Origin: Chloroflexota bacterium
Lineage (GTDB): Bacteria > Chloroflexota > Dehalococcoidia > Dehalococcoidales > RBG-16-60-22
Assembly (NCBI GenBank): GCA_016190585.1
Contig: JACPQH010000089.1
Span: forward strand, 1-13,607
Direction: 5' to 3'
Length of the DNA: 13,607 nucleotides
The notes beneath the pieces are model-generated. The model searched no databases and had not been told where the DNA came from. It was given only the letters and a program-made list of their open reading frames with translations. This document shows positions 6,031-13,582 of the stretch, piece by piece. The position numbers were made by a program, and so were the translations under genes. Numbering within the stretch: the first letter of the stretch is position 1; the number at the start of each line of letters is the position of its first letter.

Positions 6031-7436
6031 GCCGGGACGCCGGGGCTTGTTTTTCCGGCGGCTTCCTCGATTTCGGGCCGGCGCAGCCGGTTGTCCACAA
6101 AACTTACCGACAGCAGCAGCACGCCGGCCAGGAGCAGGGCCCCCAGGTCAAGGTATTTTACGGCCAGGAACTTGCTGGCCAGGCCCAGCCCGCCCCCACC
6201 AATCAACGCGGCCAGCGCCCCGAGCGAGGTCACCTTCAGGCGCTCTTTGAAAAATCCGGCCAGCACCGGCAGGATGACGCCGGCGGTGTAGATGGTGTAG
6301 GCGAACATCAGGGCGCTCACAATCCCGTTCAGCAGCAAGGCCACGATAAGCCCGGCGGTTCCGATGAGCGCCACCGCCCAGCGGGAATGGGCCACCAGCT
6401 TCTCCCGGCGCTCCTGGCGGGAGCCGAACACGTCCACCATCAGGATCGTGCTGGCGCTGAGCATGGTGGTATCGGCGGAAGACATGACGGCGGCAAGCAG
6501 GGCCGCCAGTATAAGGCCGCCGAGCAGCGGCGAGAACACCTCTTTGATGGCCGCGGGGAAGGCCTGCTCCGGCGCGATGGTGGGAAAGAGCACGGCGCTG
6601 CCCATACCGATAACCACGATAGCCAGGGCGGCGGGTACCAGCAGGAGTGCCGTAAGCAGCGCCGATTTCCTGGCGACTTTATGGTCCTTGGCGCAGAAGA
6701 GACGGGAATACATATCAGGCCCGACAAGATAGGTAAGGCCCACCAGGAACAACATGCTCGTCAGGTCGAGCCAGCCGAATTGCGCGCTGACCGGGAAAGC
6801 GAACCTGTCCGCCGGCAGGGCGGTTGTCAGGCCGCCCCACCCGCCGACCCGTACCAGAACCATGACGGCGCCGGCGAAGACCCCGCCGAAAAGGACTGCC
6901 GCCTGGACGAAATCCGTCCGGATGACGGAATGCTGCCCGCCGATAGCGGTATAGGCGGTGGTTACCAGGGCTATCACGACCATCCACAGCACCGGATCGC
7001 CGATACCCAGCACGGACATTATCTTGCCGGCGGCCAGCATCTGTGCGGCGACGATACCTATCCACGCAACGACGATGAGGACCGAGGCCGCCAGCGCCAC
7101 GCGCCGGTCATACTGTTTCTCGATGATTTCCGGCAGCGTGTACACGGCGAAATCCCTTACCTTCTTCGCCAGGAACAGGCCCAGGAACACCAGGCCCACC
7201 GTGCCGACCAGCACCCACCAGCCCCCAGTAAGCCCCTGCCGGTAGCCCAGCCCGGTCATGCCCAGGGTTGCCGAGGCGCCCAGGATCGTCGCCAGCAGCG
7301 AGCCGGTAATCAGCAGCGACGAGCCGCGCCGGCCGGCCACGAAGAAGCTGTCCGCCCCCCGGGCGTGCCGCCGGCTCATCAGCCCCACCAGGACCACACC
7401 CGCCAGGTAGATGACGATAATGGTTAGCTGCAGCAT
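6024..7436 (-). CDS. Sodium:solute symporter (SSS) family transporter
   Basis: This 470-residue integral membrane protein has about 12-13 hydrophobic helices, a size normal for the SSS family (PutP, PanF and vSGLT relatives). Family marks include the early RRHARGADSFFVAGR segment after helix 1, the GGQHSVIRTDFVQ motif (166-178) and LTYLVGPDMYSRLFCAKD (234-251). AALLAAVMSSADTTMLSAS (311-329) contains the Ser pair 319/320 at the position that helps bind sodium in characterised members. It would import a small organic solute with Na+; the substrate cannot be told from sequence. The ATG at 7436 has AAAGGA about nine bases upstream. The gene lies 74 bp downstream of the small CxxC gene and probably shares its strong promoter. 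Its stop codon lies within the closing helix of the structured gap. Confidence 0.92.
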   Translation of the reverse strand: MLQLTIIVIYLAGVVLVGLMSRRHARGADSFFVAGRRGSSLLITGSLLATILGASATLGMTGLGYRQGLTGGWWVLVGTVGLVFLGLFLAKKVRDFAVYTLPEIIEKQYDRRVALAASVLIVVAWIGIVAAQMLAAGKIMSVLGIGDPVLWMVVIALVTTAYTAIGGQHSVIRTDFVQAAVLFGGVFAGAVMVLVRVGGWGGLTTALPADRFAFPVSAQFGWLDLTSMLFLVGLTYLVGPDMYSRLFCAKDHKVARKSALLTALLLVPAALAIVVIGMGSAVLFPTIAPEQAFPAAIKEVFSPLLGGLILAALLAAVMSSADTTMLSASTILMVDVFGSRQERREKLVAHSRWAVALIGTAGLIVALLLNGIVSALMFAYTIYTAGVILPVLAGFFKERLKVTSLGALAALIGGGGLGLASKFLAVKYLDLGALLLAGVLLLSVSFVDNRLRRPEIEEAAGKTSPGVPAG

Positions 7437-7510
7437 CGACCGCGTCCTTTAAACAAAATTCTCCCCCTGGTGCTATTTCGTTCCTGAGAGGGTCATCTGG
7501 AGCCGGCCGG

Positions 7511-7732
7511 TCAGCCCGGCCGCTCGTTAGCCACGACGGCGATGGAAATCTTGTTCCCGCACTTGGAGCAGGTAACGCTGAGGATGATGGGCTGTTTCAT
7601 GATGCGCTCGGCGACCGCGGTCACGATGGAGTCGATGTTGTCCAGGCGCTGGTCGAAAAGCTCGAGCCTTTTCTCGATCTTCTGGAGTGATTCGGACGGC
7701 GGCTGGCTTTTCTCGTTTTCTTTCTTTGCCAA
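7511..7732 (-). CDS. Small coiled-coil protein with C-terminal CxxC half-ribbon
   Basis: This is a 73-residue protein of unknown function. The N-terminal part is lysine/glutamate-rich, and residues of about 15-45 show heptad-like spacing (LQKIEKRLELFDQRLDNIDSI), suggesting a dimeric coiled coil. The C-terminal part has a single CSKCG knuckle followed by a short beta-like segment (ISIAVVAN). With only one CxxC per chain, a complete four-Cys metal site would need dimerisation (inference). The start is taken as TTG at 7732, because GAGG then sits six bases upstream. The other in-frame TTG at 7738 would abut GAGG directly. The transcript would begin close by, since a perfect consensus promoter lies at 7757-7785. 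The symporter gene follows on the same strand. Confidence 0.6.
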   Translation of the reverse strand: MAKKENEKSQPPSESLQKIEKRLELFDQRLDNIDSIVTAVAERIMKQPIILSVTCSKCGNKISIAVVANERPG

Positions 7733-7756
7733 AATCAACCTCAGGCTTTAGCCCCC

Positions 7757-7785
7757 ATTATATGTCCGGTGCGCGGCGATGTCAA
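7757..7785 (-). promoter_or_regulatory. Perfect consensus promoter for the small CxxC gene and symporter
   Basis: On the minus strand, TTGACA (7780-7785), a 17-bp spacer and TATAAT (7757-7762) match the sigma70-type consensus at all twelve positions. The start site would be near 7750, leaving a leader of about 17 nt before the TTG at 7732. It separates this unit from the fdh operon upstream. Confidence 0.85.
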
Positions 7786-7827
7786 AGCCTGTACCGGGGG
7801 CTATTTCACCAAGGAAGCGTGAGGCGA

Positions 7828-7892
7828 AACCCGCGGCAACTCCCGGCCGGCGCGCCTGCCGGCTTTCGCCGGGATGCCTCGCGACGCGGGTT
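7828..7892 (-). repeat. GC-rich nested inverted repeat downstream of fdhE
   Basis: The outer arms AACCCGCG (7828-7835) and CGCGGGTT (7885-7892) are exact complements. Inside them TCCCGG (7841-7846) can pair with CCGGGA (7869-7874). Alternatively, CCGGC and GCCGG (7859-7863, 7868-7872) can form a hairpin whose minus-strand loop is GAAA. It begins 11 bp past the fdhE stop and ends upstream of the next promoter. There is no T-run after it, so it may protect the fdh mRNA 3' end or be a repeated palindromic element rather than a standard terminator. Confidence 0.5.
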
Positions 7893-7902
7893 GCTGCCTG
7901 AG

Positions 7903-8703
7903 TCAGGGGGCCTTGTAGCCGCGCTCGATGGCCTGCCTGTCGAGGCCCAGGGTATAAAAGCGCTCGAGCGCCACCGGCGTTCCCGTACCGGCCTGGCGGA
8001 GGTCGATGGCTTTGATATAATGCCGGCAACTGTCGCAGAGGTAGACCCGGTAACGCCCGCTGTCATCGGTCAGGAACGAGAGAACGCCCTGTTCCTGGGT
8101 ACCGCAGGCGGGGCACTGGAGCCGCTGGTACAGCCAGCCGGTGTCGCAACGCGAACACAGGAGCCACCGGGCGCCTTTTTCCTGGTCCAGGTAAGCCAGG
8201 TCGGGCAGGCCGCCGCAGACGGGGCAGTAGCTGCGGCGCCATGACTCCTGGGGAAAGCTGAGAGCCCTGGCCCGGCTGGTGATAAAGGGGCGCAGCGTCG
8301 AATGGAGCACCGACCGCGCCAGGCTCCCGGCGGGTTCAGTGGCTTCACCCGGCCCGCCGCAGACCCTGACGGGGGTCTCCGGGAACTCCGGCTCGGGCTG
8401 GGCCATGTCGATATCGAAAAGGTCGGCGTAAGCGGCGTAGATGGTTGATACCTGCTTGAAGGCCCGGCGAAGCTCATCGAGGTACGGGGTAACGTCTTCG
8501 CCGGTGAGCAGGGGGACGCCCTCCTCGAGCTGCCGCAGGATGTCCTCGCGGCTTTTCTCCACCGGAGGCCGCGAGGACATCCTCTCTTCAACTTGCTCTT
8601 GCGCTTCCAGGAGCTCCCGGTAGAATTTCAACAGCCGGGGCAGTTCCCCTTCCTTCTGCGCCTGCTCGTTAAGGCGCTGTATCAGTCTCCGCGTGTCTGT
8701 CAA
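7903..8703 (-). CDS. fdhE: Formate dehydrogenase accessory protein FdhE
   Basis: This 266-residue cytoplasmic assembly factor belongs to the FdhE family, which is needed to mature respiratory formate dehydrogenases and contacts the catalytic subunit. The C-terminal half carries four CxxC pairs: C160/C163 (CPVCGG), C183/C186 (CSRCDTGW), C197/C200 (CPACG) and C223/C226 (CDSCRHYIK). These form two rubredoxin-like iron/zinc sites, as known for the family. The N-terminal half is helical. Translation is taken to start at TTG 8703, which overlaps the TGA of the cytochrome b gene in TTGA, with AGGG close upstream. That indicates translational coupling. No better ATG is seen. Its place as last gene of the cluster supports a dedicated role for FdhABC. 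Confidence 0.93.
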   Translation of the reverse strand: MTDTRRLIQRLNEQAQKEGELPRLLKFYRELLEAQEQVEERMSSRPPVEKSREDILRQLEEGVPLLTGEDVTPYLDELRRAFKQVSTIYAAYADLFDIDMAQPEPEFPETPVRVCGGPGEATEPAGSLARSVLHSTLRPFITSRARALSFPQESWRRSYCPVCGGLPDLAYLDQEKGARWLLCSRCDTGWLYQRLQCPACGTQEQGVLSFLTDDSGRYRVYLCDSCRHYIKAIDLRQAGTGTPVALERFYTLGLDRQAIERGYKAP

Positions 8704-9365
8704 CTTACCCTGACCTTACCCTCTCTCTTGGTCTTATGGCGGCTGATTTCTTCGTACCAGCGGGCGTGATGCGAGCGCGCGTACTCAACCGACACCCCGC
8801 GCCCGGCCATGGAGTTCCACGACTCGGCCATCAGCGGGTGGAACGCCGAGAGGTAGACATGGACGAAGAACATGGCGCCGGTGGCGATGAAAGCCACATC
8901 GTGGGCGAAGACGGCCCACTGCAGGGCCGCCGCCGGGGCGGTGGTCTTGAAGACCCACATCACGAGGCCGGTCACAATGAACAGTATACTGAAAATGATG
9001 ACCATGAACCACCAGAGCTTCTGGCCGGAGTTCATGTGTCCCTGCGGGGGCATGGCCTTCTCGTCGCCGAGGAAATAGTACCGGGGGGCGGCCTGAAGCC
9101 AGCCGAGGTCCTCGGCGCCCCAGGTAAAAGCCTCTTTCATGGAGCGTAACACCGTCCCCGGTCGCAGGACGAGGTACAGGACGGGCGCCGCGATGAACAG
9201 GACGGCCGCCGCCCGGTGGATGACCCGCGTCCAGCTCCCCTGCGCCAGGAAGGCCAGCGGCGGGACGAAGAGCACCAGCCCGGTCAGGAACAGCAGCACG
9301 AAGGCGCCGCCGTGCACCCAGTGCAGTACCCGGGTCGGCGTGCGATATCTCTCTACAATCTCCAT
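8700..9365 (-). CDS. Formate dehydrogenase cytochrome b subunit (FdnI-like)
   Basis: This 221-residue membrane subunit resembles the gamma subunit (FdnI/FdoI) of respiratory formate dehydrogenase. It holds two haem b groups and passes electrons to the quinone pool. Four hydrophobic helices are visible (about 17-37, 48-66, 115-138 and 150-174). Likely haem ligands by family position are H15 in VLHW, H50 in RVIHR, H155 in FAHD and H169 in FVHVYL. The C-terminal part contains SHHARWYEEI, like the KHHPRWYREI of the E. coli protein. The ATG at 9365 is preceded by GGAGGAG, which overlaps the end of the iron-sulfur subunit gene only 4 bp upstream. Its stop overlaps the fdhE start. Assignment is strong. 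Confidence 0.93.
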   Translation of the reverse strand: MEIVERYRTPTRVLHWVHGGAFVLLFLTGLVLFVPPLAFLAQGSWTRVIHRAAAVLFIAAPVLYLVLRPGTVLRSMKEAFTWGAEDLGWLQAAPRYYFLGDEKAMPPQGHMNSGQKLWWFMVIIFSILFIVTGLVMWVFKTTAPAAALQWAVFAHDVAFIATGAMFFVHVYLSAFHPLMAESWNSMAGRGVSVEYARSHHARWYEEISRHKTKREGKVRVS

Positions 9366-9369
9366 CGTC

Positions 9370-10176
9370 TTACTCCTCCTTTTTGGCGTTGGCCCGGGCG
9401 ACCACGTAGTTCAGACCCAGGCCGACCAGCGTGAGACCGCCCACCCCCCAGCCCAGGGGCTGTATCACGTCCTTCCAGGCGATAGACGCCGGCGGCACCA
9501 CCGGGTTGAGCGGCATCCCGTAGAAATCCGGCGATTCGTCGAGGACGTACAACACGTGCAGGCCGGAGAGCTCTTTATCTCCGTAGAGATAGGCGTTGTT
9601 GTAACCCTTTGCCTGCAAGGCCTGTACCCGCTTTCGTCCTTCCGCGGCGAGCTGCTCGCGGTCGCCGTAGGCCAGGGCCCGGGGCGGGCAGGCCTTGACG
9701 CAGGCCGGCTCATAGCCGGCAGCGAGGCGGTCCAGGCCGTTAGAGGTACACAGGGTGCACTTGTCCATGACGGCGACGCCGGTCAGGGCGTTCCGGGTGA
9801 AACGCGGCACCTGGAAAGGGCAGGCGTCAATGCAGTACTGGCAGCCGCTGCACATGCTCCGGTCGTAGGTGATGAAGCCGAGCTCATGGCGGCTCAGGGC
9901 TTTGGTCGGGCAGACCTTGACGCAGGCGGCGTCAGTGCAGTGCAGGCAGGCCCGGCGGTTGAAGAGGAAACGCACCTTGCCGTTCCGTTCTATCTCCCGG
10001 AACTCCATCTTGAGCCAGGTCCGGGGGGAGAGGTCGGCGGGGTTCTCGTAGCTGCCCCGGTTGGTGGTCTTCTCCCCCTCGCCCTCGTCGTTCATGTTCC
10101 ACTGCTTGCAGGCCGCCTGGCAGCCCCGGCAGGCGGTGCACCTGGCGGCGTCGTACAATATCGCTTTATCTGCCAT
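9370..10176 (-). CDS. Formate dehydrogenase iron-sulfur subunit, four [4Fe-4S] (FdnH-like)
   Basis: This 268-residue electron-transfer subunit lies between the catalytic and cytochrome b subunits. Sixteen cysteines form four [4Fe-4S] sets: C13/16/19/23; C77/80/85/89; C109/112/115/119; and C140/143/159/163. The last set has the widened spacing usual for this family. A single C-terminal helix (about 240-261) anchors it in the membrane, as in E. coli FdnH. It has no signal peptide, so export by piggy-back on the Tat-targeted catalytic subunit is expected. The start at 10176 (MADKAILYDAARC) is chosen because GGAGGAG lies four bases upstream. A longer reading frame open to 10314 overlaps fdhA coding sequence and lacks a ribosome site. 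It lies 11 bp after fdhA. Confidence 0.95.
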   Translation of the reverse strand: MADKAILYDAARCTACRGCQAACKQWNMNDEGEGEKTTNRGSYENPADLSPRTWLKMEFREIERNGKVRFLFNRRACLHCTDAACVKVCPTKALSRHELGFITYDRSMCSGCQYCIDACPFQVPRFTRNALTGVAVMDKCTLCTSNGLDRLAAGYEPACVKACPPRALAYGDREQLAAEGRKRVQALQAKGYNNAYLYGDKELSGLHVLYVLDESPDFYGMPLNPVVPPASIAWKDVIQPLGWGVGGLTLVGLGLNYVVARANAKKEE

Positions 10177-10187
10177 TATCTCCTCCG

Positions 10188-13100
10188 CTAGGCCTTGCTG
10201 ACGTTGACCAGGAAGGCCTTGTATTCCGGAATCATGGTATTGGCGTCGCCCACGTGGGGTGTCAGCACGTTGGCGCTGTCGCCAGTAGACGAGCCGATAT
10301 AGCCCCAGTGCCACACCAGGCCGACCTGGTGAATCCTGGTGCCGTTAAGCTGGAAAGGCTTGAAGCGCTTGGTAACGACGGCCACCATGGTCACCTGGCC
10401 GCGGGCCGATTCGATTTTAACCTTGCCGCCGTTGGCGATGCCCTTCTCGGCGGCCAGCTCTTCGCTCATTTCCACGAAGGGCTCGGGCATCATCTCGTTG
10501 AGCCAGGACAGGTTCCGGGTCATGGCGCCGCTCTGCCAGTGCTCGCAGACGCGGTAGGTGGTAGCCACGATGGGGAAGCGGTCGGCCTTGCCCTGCTCTT
10601 CCGGCCGCCATATCTTGAAAGCCGGGTTGTTCTGCTGCTGCGATACTGGGTTGGCGATGGGGGATTCCCACGGCTCGTAGTGCTCCGGCAGCGGGCCGTC
10701 GGCAAGGGTGCTCGGCCCGAAGAGACGGGACAGCCCATCGGCGACCATGATAAAGGGATAGTGACCGCCCTGGTTCATCGGCTTGCCGCCGCCGTCGGGC
10801 ACGTCGCCGATCCATTTATCGTCCTTCCACATGATGGCCGGGTGCTCTTTATCAAAGGGCTGCCCGTCCAGGTCGACCGAGGCCCGGTTGTAGATGATGC
10901 GCCGGTTGACCGGCCAGCACCACGCCCAGCCGGGGAACATGCCGACGTTGAAGGCGTCCGGGGTAAGGCTGCGGCGGCTGGCGCGGTTGCCGGGGATGGG
11001 GGCGTTCGGGTCCTTGTCCGGCTCGACGTAGCTGTTGCAGTAGAGCCAGTTGCCCGAGGTGGTCGTGCCGTCATTCTTGAGATCGGCGAAGCTGTTCATC
11101 AGCTTGCCGGTAGTCAGGTCGTAGCCGTTGATTTCCTTGGCGATGAGGCGGGCGTCGGAAGGGTCGCCGTACTCCCAGGTGAGCCTGGTAATGGCGTCGG
11201 CGTTAGGGCCGCCTTCGCTGGCGTAGAGCTCTTTCAGCTTGAGGATAATCCTGGTCATCATCCAGTGGTCTTCCTCGGCGTGGCCGGGGGCGTCGGCGCA
11301 GTTGTAGCGCCACTGCATCCAGCGCCCGCTGTTGGTGACGCTGCCCTCCTTCTCAAAGGAGTTCCTGGCGGGCAGCAGGAAGACCTCGGTATTTATCCCG
11401 GCCGGGTCGACGAGGGGGCGTTTCCAGAAGGCCGCCGTCTCGGTCTCCCACATATCGGAGGCGACCATCCATTCCAGCTTATCGAGGGCCTGTCGCTCCC
11501 GGTTGGCGTTGGGGCCGCCCACCGCCGGGTTCTGCCCCCAGACCATGAGCCCCTTGATGGTGCCGGCGGCCATGGCCTCAAACAGGGCGATGTGCGAGTA
11601 GTTCTTCCCGGTTTCGATCTTGGGCAGCATGTCGAAGGCAAACTGGTTCTCCCTGGTGGCGGCATCGCCGTACCAGGCTTTCAGCAGGCTGACGATGTAC
11701 TTGGGCGTGTTCTTCCACCAGTTCAGGCTCAAGGGATCGCTGGAGACCGGCGTCGTCCGCGCGAGGTATTTCTCCAGGGTGGTATCGCCGTCGGTAAAGA
11801 CCTTGAGGTAGCCGGGCAGGATGTGGAAGAGCAGGGCGTGGTCGGTCGAGCCCTGGACATTGGACTCGCCGCGCATGGCGTTGATGCCGCCGCCGGTAAC
11901 CCCGATGTTGCCCAGCAGCATCTGCATTATCGAATAAGACCGGATGTTCTGGGCGCCGTAGGTGTGCTGGGTGGTGCCCATGGCGTAGAGTATCGTCCCG
12001 GCTTTACCTGTCTGGCCGGTGGCGGCGTAGGTGCGGCAGACCTCCAGGAAGTTATCGGCCGGCGTGCCGCAGACCCGGTTGACCATATCCGGGGTATAGC
12101 GGGCGACGTGTTTCTTGAGGATCTGGAAGACGCAGTTCGGGTCTTTCAGGGTCCGGTCCCGCCTGGGAACGCCCTTGTCGTCGACCTGGAACTGCCAGGT
12201 AGCGTTGCTGTACTTGCGCTTGGCGCCATCGGTCTCGTTGAGGCCGCCGGCGTACCCGGAGAAGAGCCCGTCGAGCTCGGTGGGGCCCTTATACTGGGGA
12301 TTGACCAGGTAGGCGGCGTTGGTGTACTCGTTGATGTAGGTCATGTTATAGCTGCCGGGGTTGCGCTCGATGTCCTCGATGATGTAGCGTATCATGCCGT
12401 TGATGAAAGCGATATCGGTGCCCGACCTTATCGGGGCGTAGATATCGGCCCTGGCTGACGTCCTGGTGAAGCGCGGGTCTACGCTGATCAGTTTGCCGCC
12501 CTTTTCTTTGGCGGCGGTGATCCAGCCGAAGGCCGCGGGGTGGTTCTCCGCCGGGTTGGCCCCTATGGCCAGTACGCAGTCGCTGTTACCGATGTCGTTC
12601 CAGTGGTTGGTCATGGCGCCGCGCCCGAAACTCTCCGCCAGACTGGCGACGGTGGGGGAATGTCATATCCGGGCGTGGTGCTCGAGATAGACCAGGCCGA
12701 GCGCCCGGGCCATCTTGGACAGGGTATAGCATTCCTCGTTGTCCAGGGCCGAGCCGCCCAGGTTGGCGATGGTCTCGCAGCGATTGACGGTGACGCCCTT
12801 GCCGTCCTTCTGGATGAAGGCGCTGTCCCGGGTGTGCTTGATGCGTTTGGCGATCTCATCGATCGCCCAGTCCCAGCTCTTCTCTTCCCAGTCGGTGCCG
12901 CCGGGGCGGCGGTAGAGGACCTTGCTGAGGCGCCGCGGGTTCGAGGCGTCAAGCTGGCGCATGGACTGCCCCTTGGCGCAGCCGGCGCCCAAATTGATGG
13001 GATGCTCGGGGTCGCCCTCGATGTTGACGACCTTGCCGTCCTGGGTAGCGACGATGAAACCGCAACCTGAACCATCGTAGGGACAGATCGTGGTCTTTTC

Positions 13101-13229
13101 GCCCAGTTGTTTCTTCAGGGGCAGGCGCGGGGACGCCGCCAGAACCTTTTCCGGTAACGCTCCCAGTAGGAAAACGCCACCCGCTCCGGCTCCCGAGGCT
13201 TTAAGGAAATCTCTTCGGCTTAGTTCCAT
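10188..13229 (-). CDS. fdhA: Selenocysteine-containing formate dehydrogenase catalytic subunit (FdnG-like), Tat-exported
   Basis: This 1013-residue molybdo/tungsto-enzyme, close in length to E. coli FdnG, oxidises formate to CO2 on the outer face of the membrane. The N-terminus has a Tat signal, SRRDFLK (4-10), a hydrophobic stretch and a likely cut near A31. The cluster motif reads C49-x2-D52-x3-C56 ... C84, with Asp where the second Cys normally stands. The in-frame TGA at 12663-12665 is residue 189, in the context HHARI-U-HSPTVASLAESFGRGAMTNHW, which aligns with the Sec of known formate dehydrogenases. The frame is continuous, so this is one gene, not two. The C-terminus (HWGYIGSS ... NVLTPHVGDAN ... 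PEYKAFLVN) matches the family. ATG 13229 has AAGGAGGAGG directly upstream. First gene of fdhABC-fdhE. Confidence 0.95.
12623..12665 (-). promoter_or_regulatory. Bacterial SECIS-like hairpin at the Sec codon of fdhA
   Basis: Counting from the U of UGA (12665) on the minus strand, CGCC (18-21), AGUCU (22-26) and GGCG (27-30) form a small hairpin. The stem can close further with A-U. In E. coli fdhF the apical loop GGUCU also occupies positions 22-26, so the spacing agrees exactly and the GU of the loop that SelB reads is kept. The lower helix is not clear. Function follows from context: Sec insertion at residue 189 by SelB and tRNA-Sec encoded elsewhere. Confidence 0.75.
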
Positions 13230-13302
13230 TCCTCCTCCTTCGGTCGGTTCTATTAAGTTGTCACAGCCGCTGTTGCTACTTTCTTTGCTTTTTACCCCCT
13301 AT

Positions 13303-13331
13303 AAAAAAGGGGAAGCCTTGACAGCTTCCCC
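13303..13331 (-). terminator. Intrinsic terminator inside the fdh leader (probable attenuator)
   Basis: On the minus strand, an exact 8-bp stem GGGGAAGC/GCTTCCCC (13324-13331 with 13309-13316) with a 7-nt loop is followed at once by TTTTTT (13303-13308). This is a textbook intrinsic terminator. It begins about 27 nt after the predicted start of the fdh promoter and 74 bp before the fdhA ATG, so it would stop fdh transcription unless bypassed. A competing pairing, AAGGGG (13343-13348) with CCCCTT (13307-13312), could act as an antiterminator. It might instead end an unseen upstream transcript. Confidence 0.8.
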
Positions 13332-13365
13332 TGGCATCGGAACCCCTTGCATTCACAGCGCTCCC

Positions 13366-13394
13366 ATTATAAACGTCGCTCGTAGTCTTGTCAA
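13366..13394 (-). promoter_or_regulatory. fdhAp: Perfect consensus promoter of the fdh operon
   Basis: Minus-strand TTGACA (13389-13394), a 17-bp spacer and TATAAT (13366-13371) match the sigma70-type consensus at all twelve positions. The start site is predicted near 13358, giving a leader of about 130 nt to fdhA that contains the terminator hairpin. Such a strong promoter followed by a terminator suggests control by attenuation rather than by initiation. Confidence 0.85.
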
Positions 13395-13517
13395 TCCGGC
13401 GGCGCGGGACGCGGCACCCTGTTTTTTTCCCGCTTTTACCGCCGGCCCCGTGCCCTATCCGGCTGGCCGGGACTTCCGGCGGGGGCAGCACCCGCTACCC
13501 GCCTGAATTTACACCGG
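13395..13517 (+). other. Non-coding stretch upstream of both divergent promoters; nothing recognised
   Basis: Between the fdh promoter and the plus-strand promoter at 13518 I find no credible gene, repeat array or clear hairpin. Short open frames cross it on both strands but have no ribosome sites or recognisable motifs. Operators for fdh may lie here, but no repeated motif stands out. Confidence 0.4.
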
Positions 13518-13548
13518 TTATCCGTTATGTTACAATCTATGCTAAAAT
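13518..13548 (+). promoter_or_regulatory. Possible extended -10 promoter reading out of the window
   Basis: TAAAAT (13543-13548, 5 of 6 consensus) is preceded by TGC, an extended -10 arrangement. The -35 region (TTATCC, 13518-13523, 19-bp spacer) is weak. It lies in an AT-rich patch and points toward the possible gene start at 13583. Confidence 0.4.
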
Positions 13549-13582
13549 TGAAGGGTTAAAAATAAAGTGAGGTTTGTATTAA

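Noticed and set aside
6387..7427. 346-residue plus-strand open frame opposite the symporter
   Set aside because: It is His/Gln/Arg-rich low-complexity with no motif. The opposite strand encodes a clear SSS transporter.
7501..7524. GGCCGG/CCGGCC hairpin at the end of the small CxxC gene as a terminator
   Set aside because: No T-run follows on the minus strand and the symporter continues in the same direction, so it is at most a minor structure.
10177..10314. N-terminal extension of the iron-sulfur subunit to 10314
   Set aside because: The extension overlaps the fdhA coding end and has no ribosome site or similarity to the family. The ATG at 10176 has GGAGGAG correctly placed.
10254..12458. 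734-residue plus-strand open frame opposite fdhA
   Set aside because: It is antisense to an unmistakable formate dehydrogenase. It has no domain motif and no ribosome site, and is explained by codon bias of the opposite strand.
10188..12614. Separate downstream gene or pseudogene fragment beginning at ATG 12614
   Set aside because: The ATG is the internal Met of GRGAMTNHW. The frame is continuous with the upstream part through a Sec-coding TGA, so there is one intact gene.
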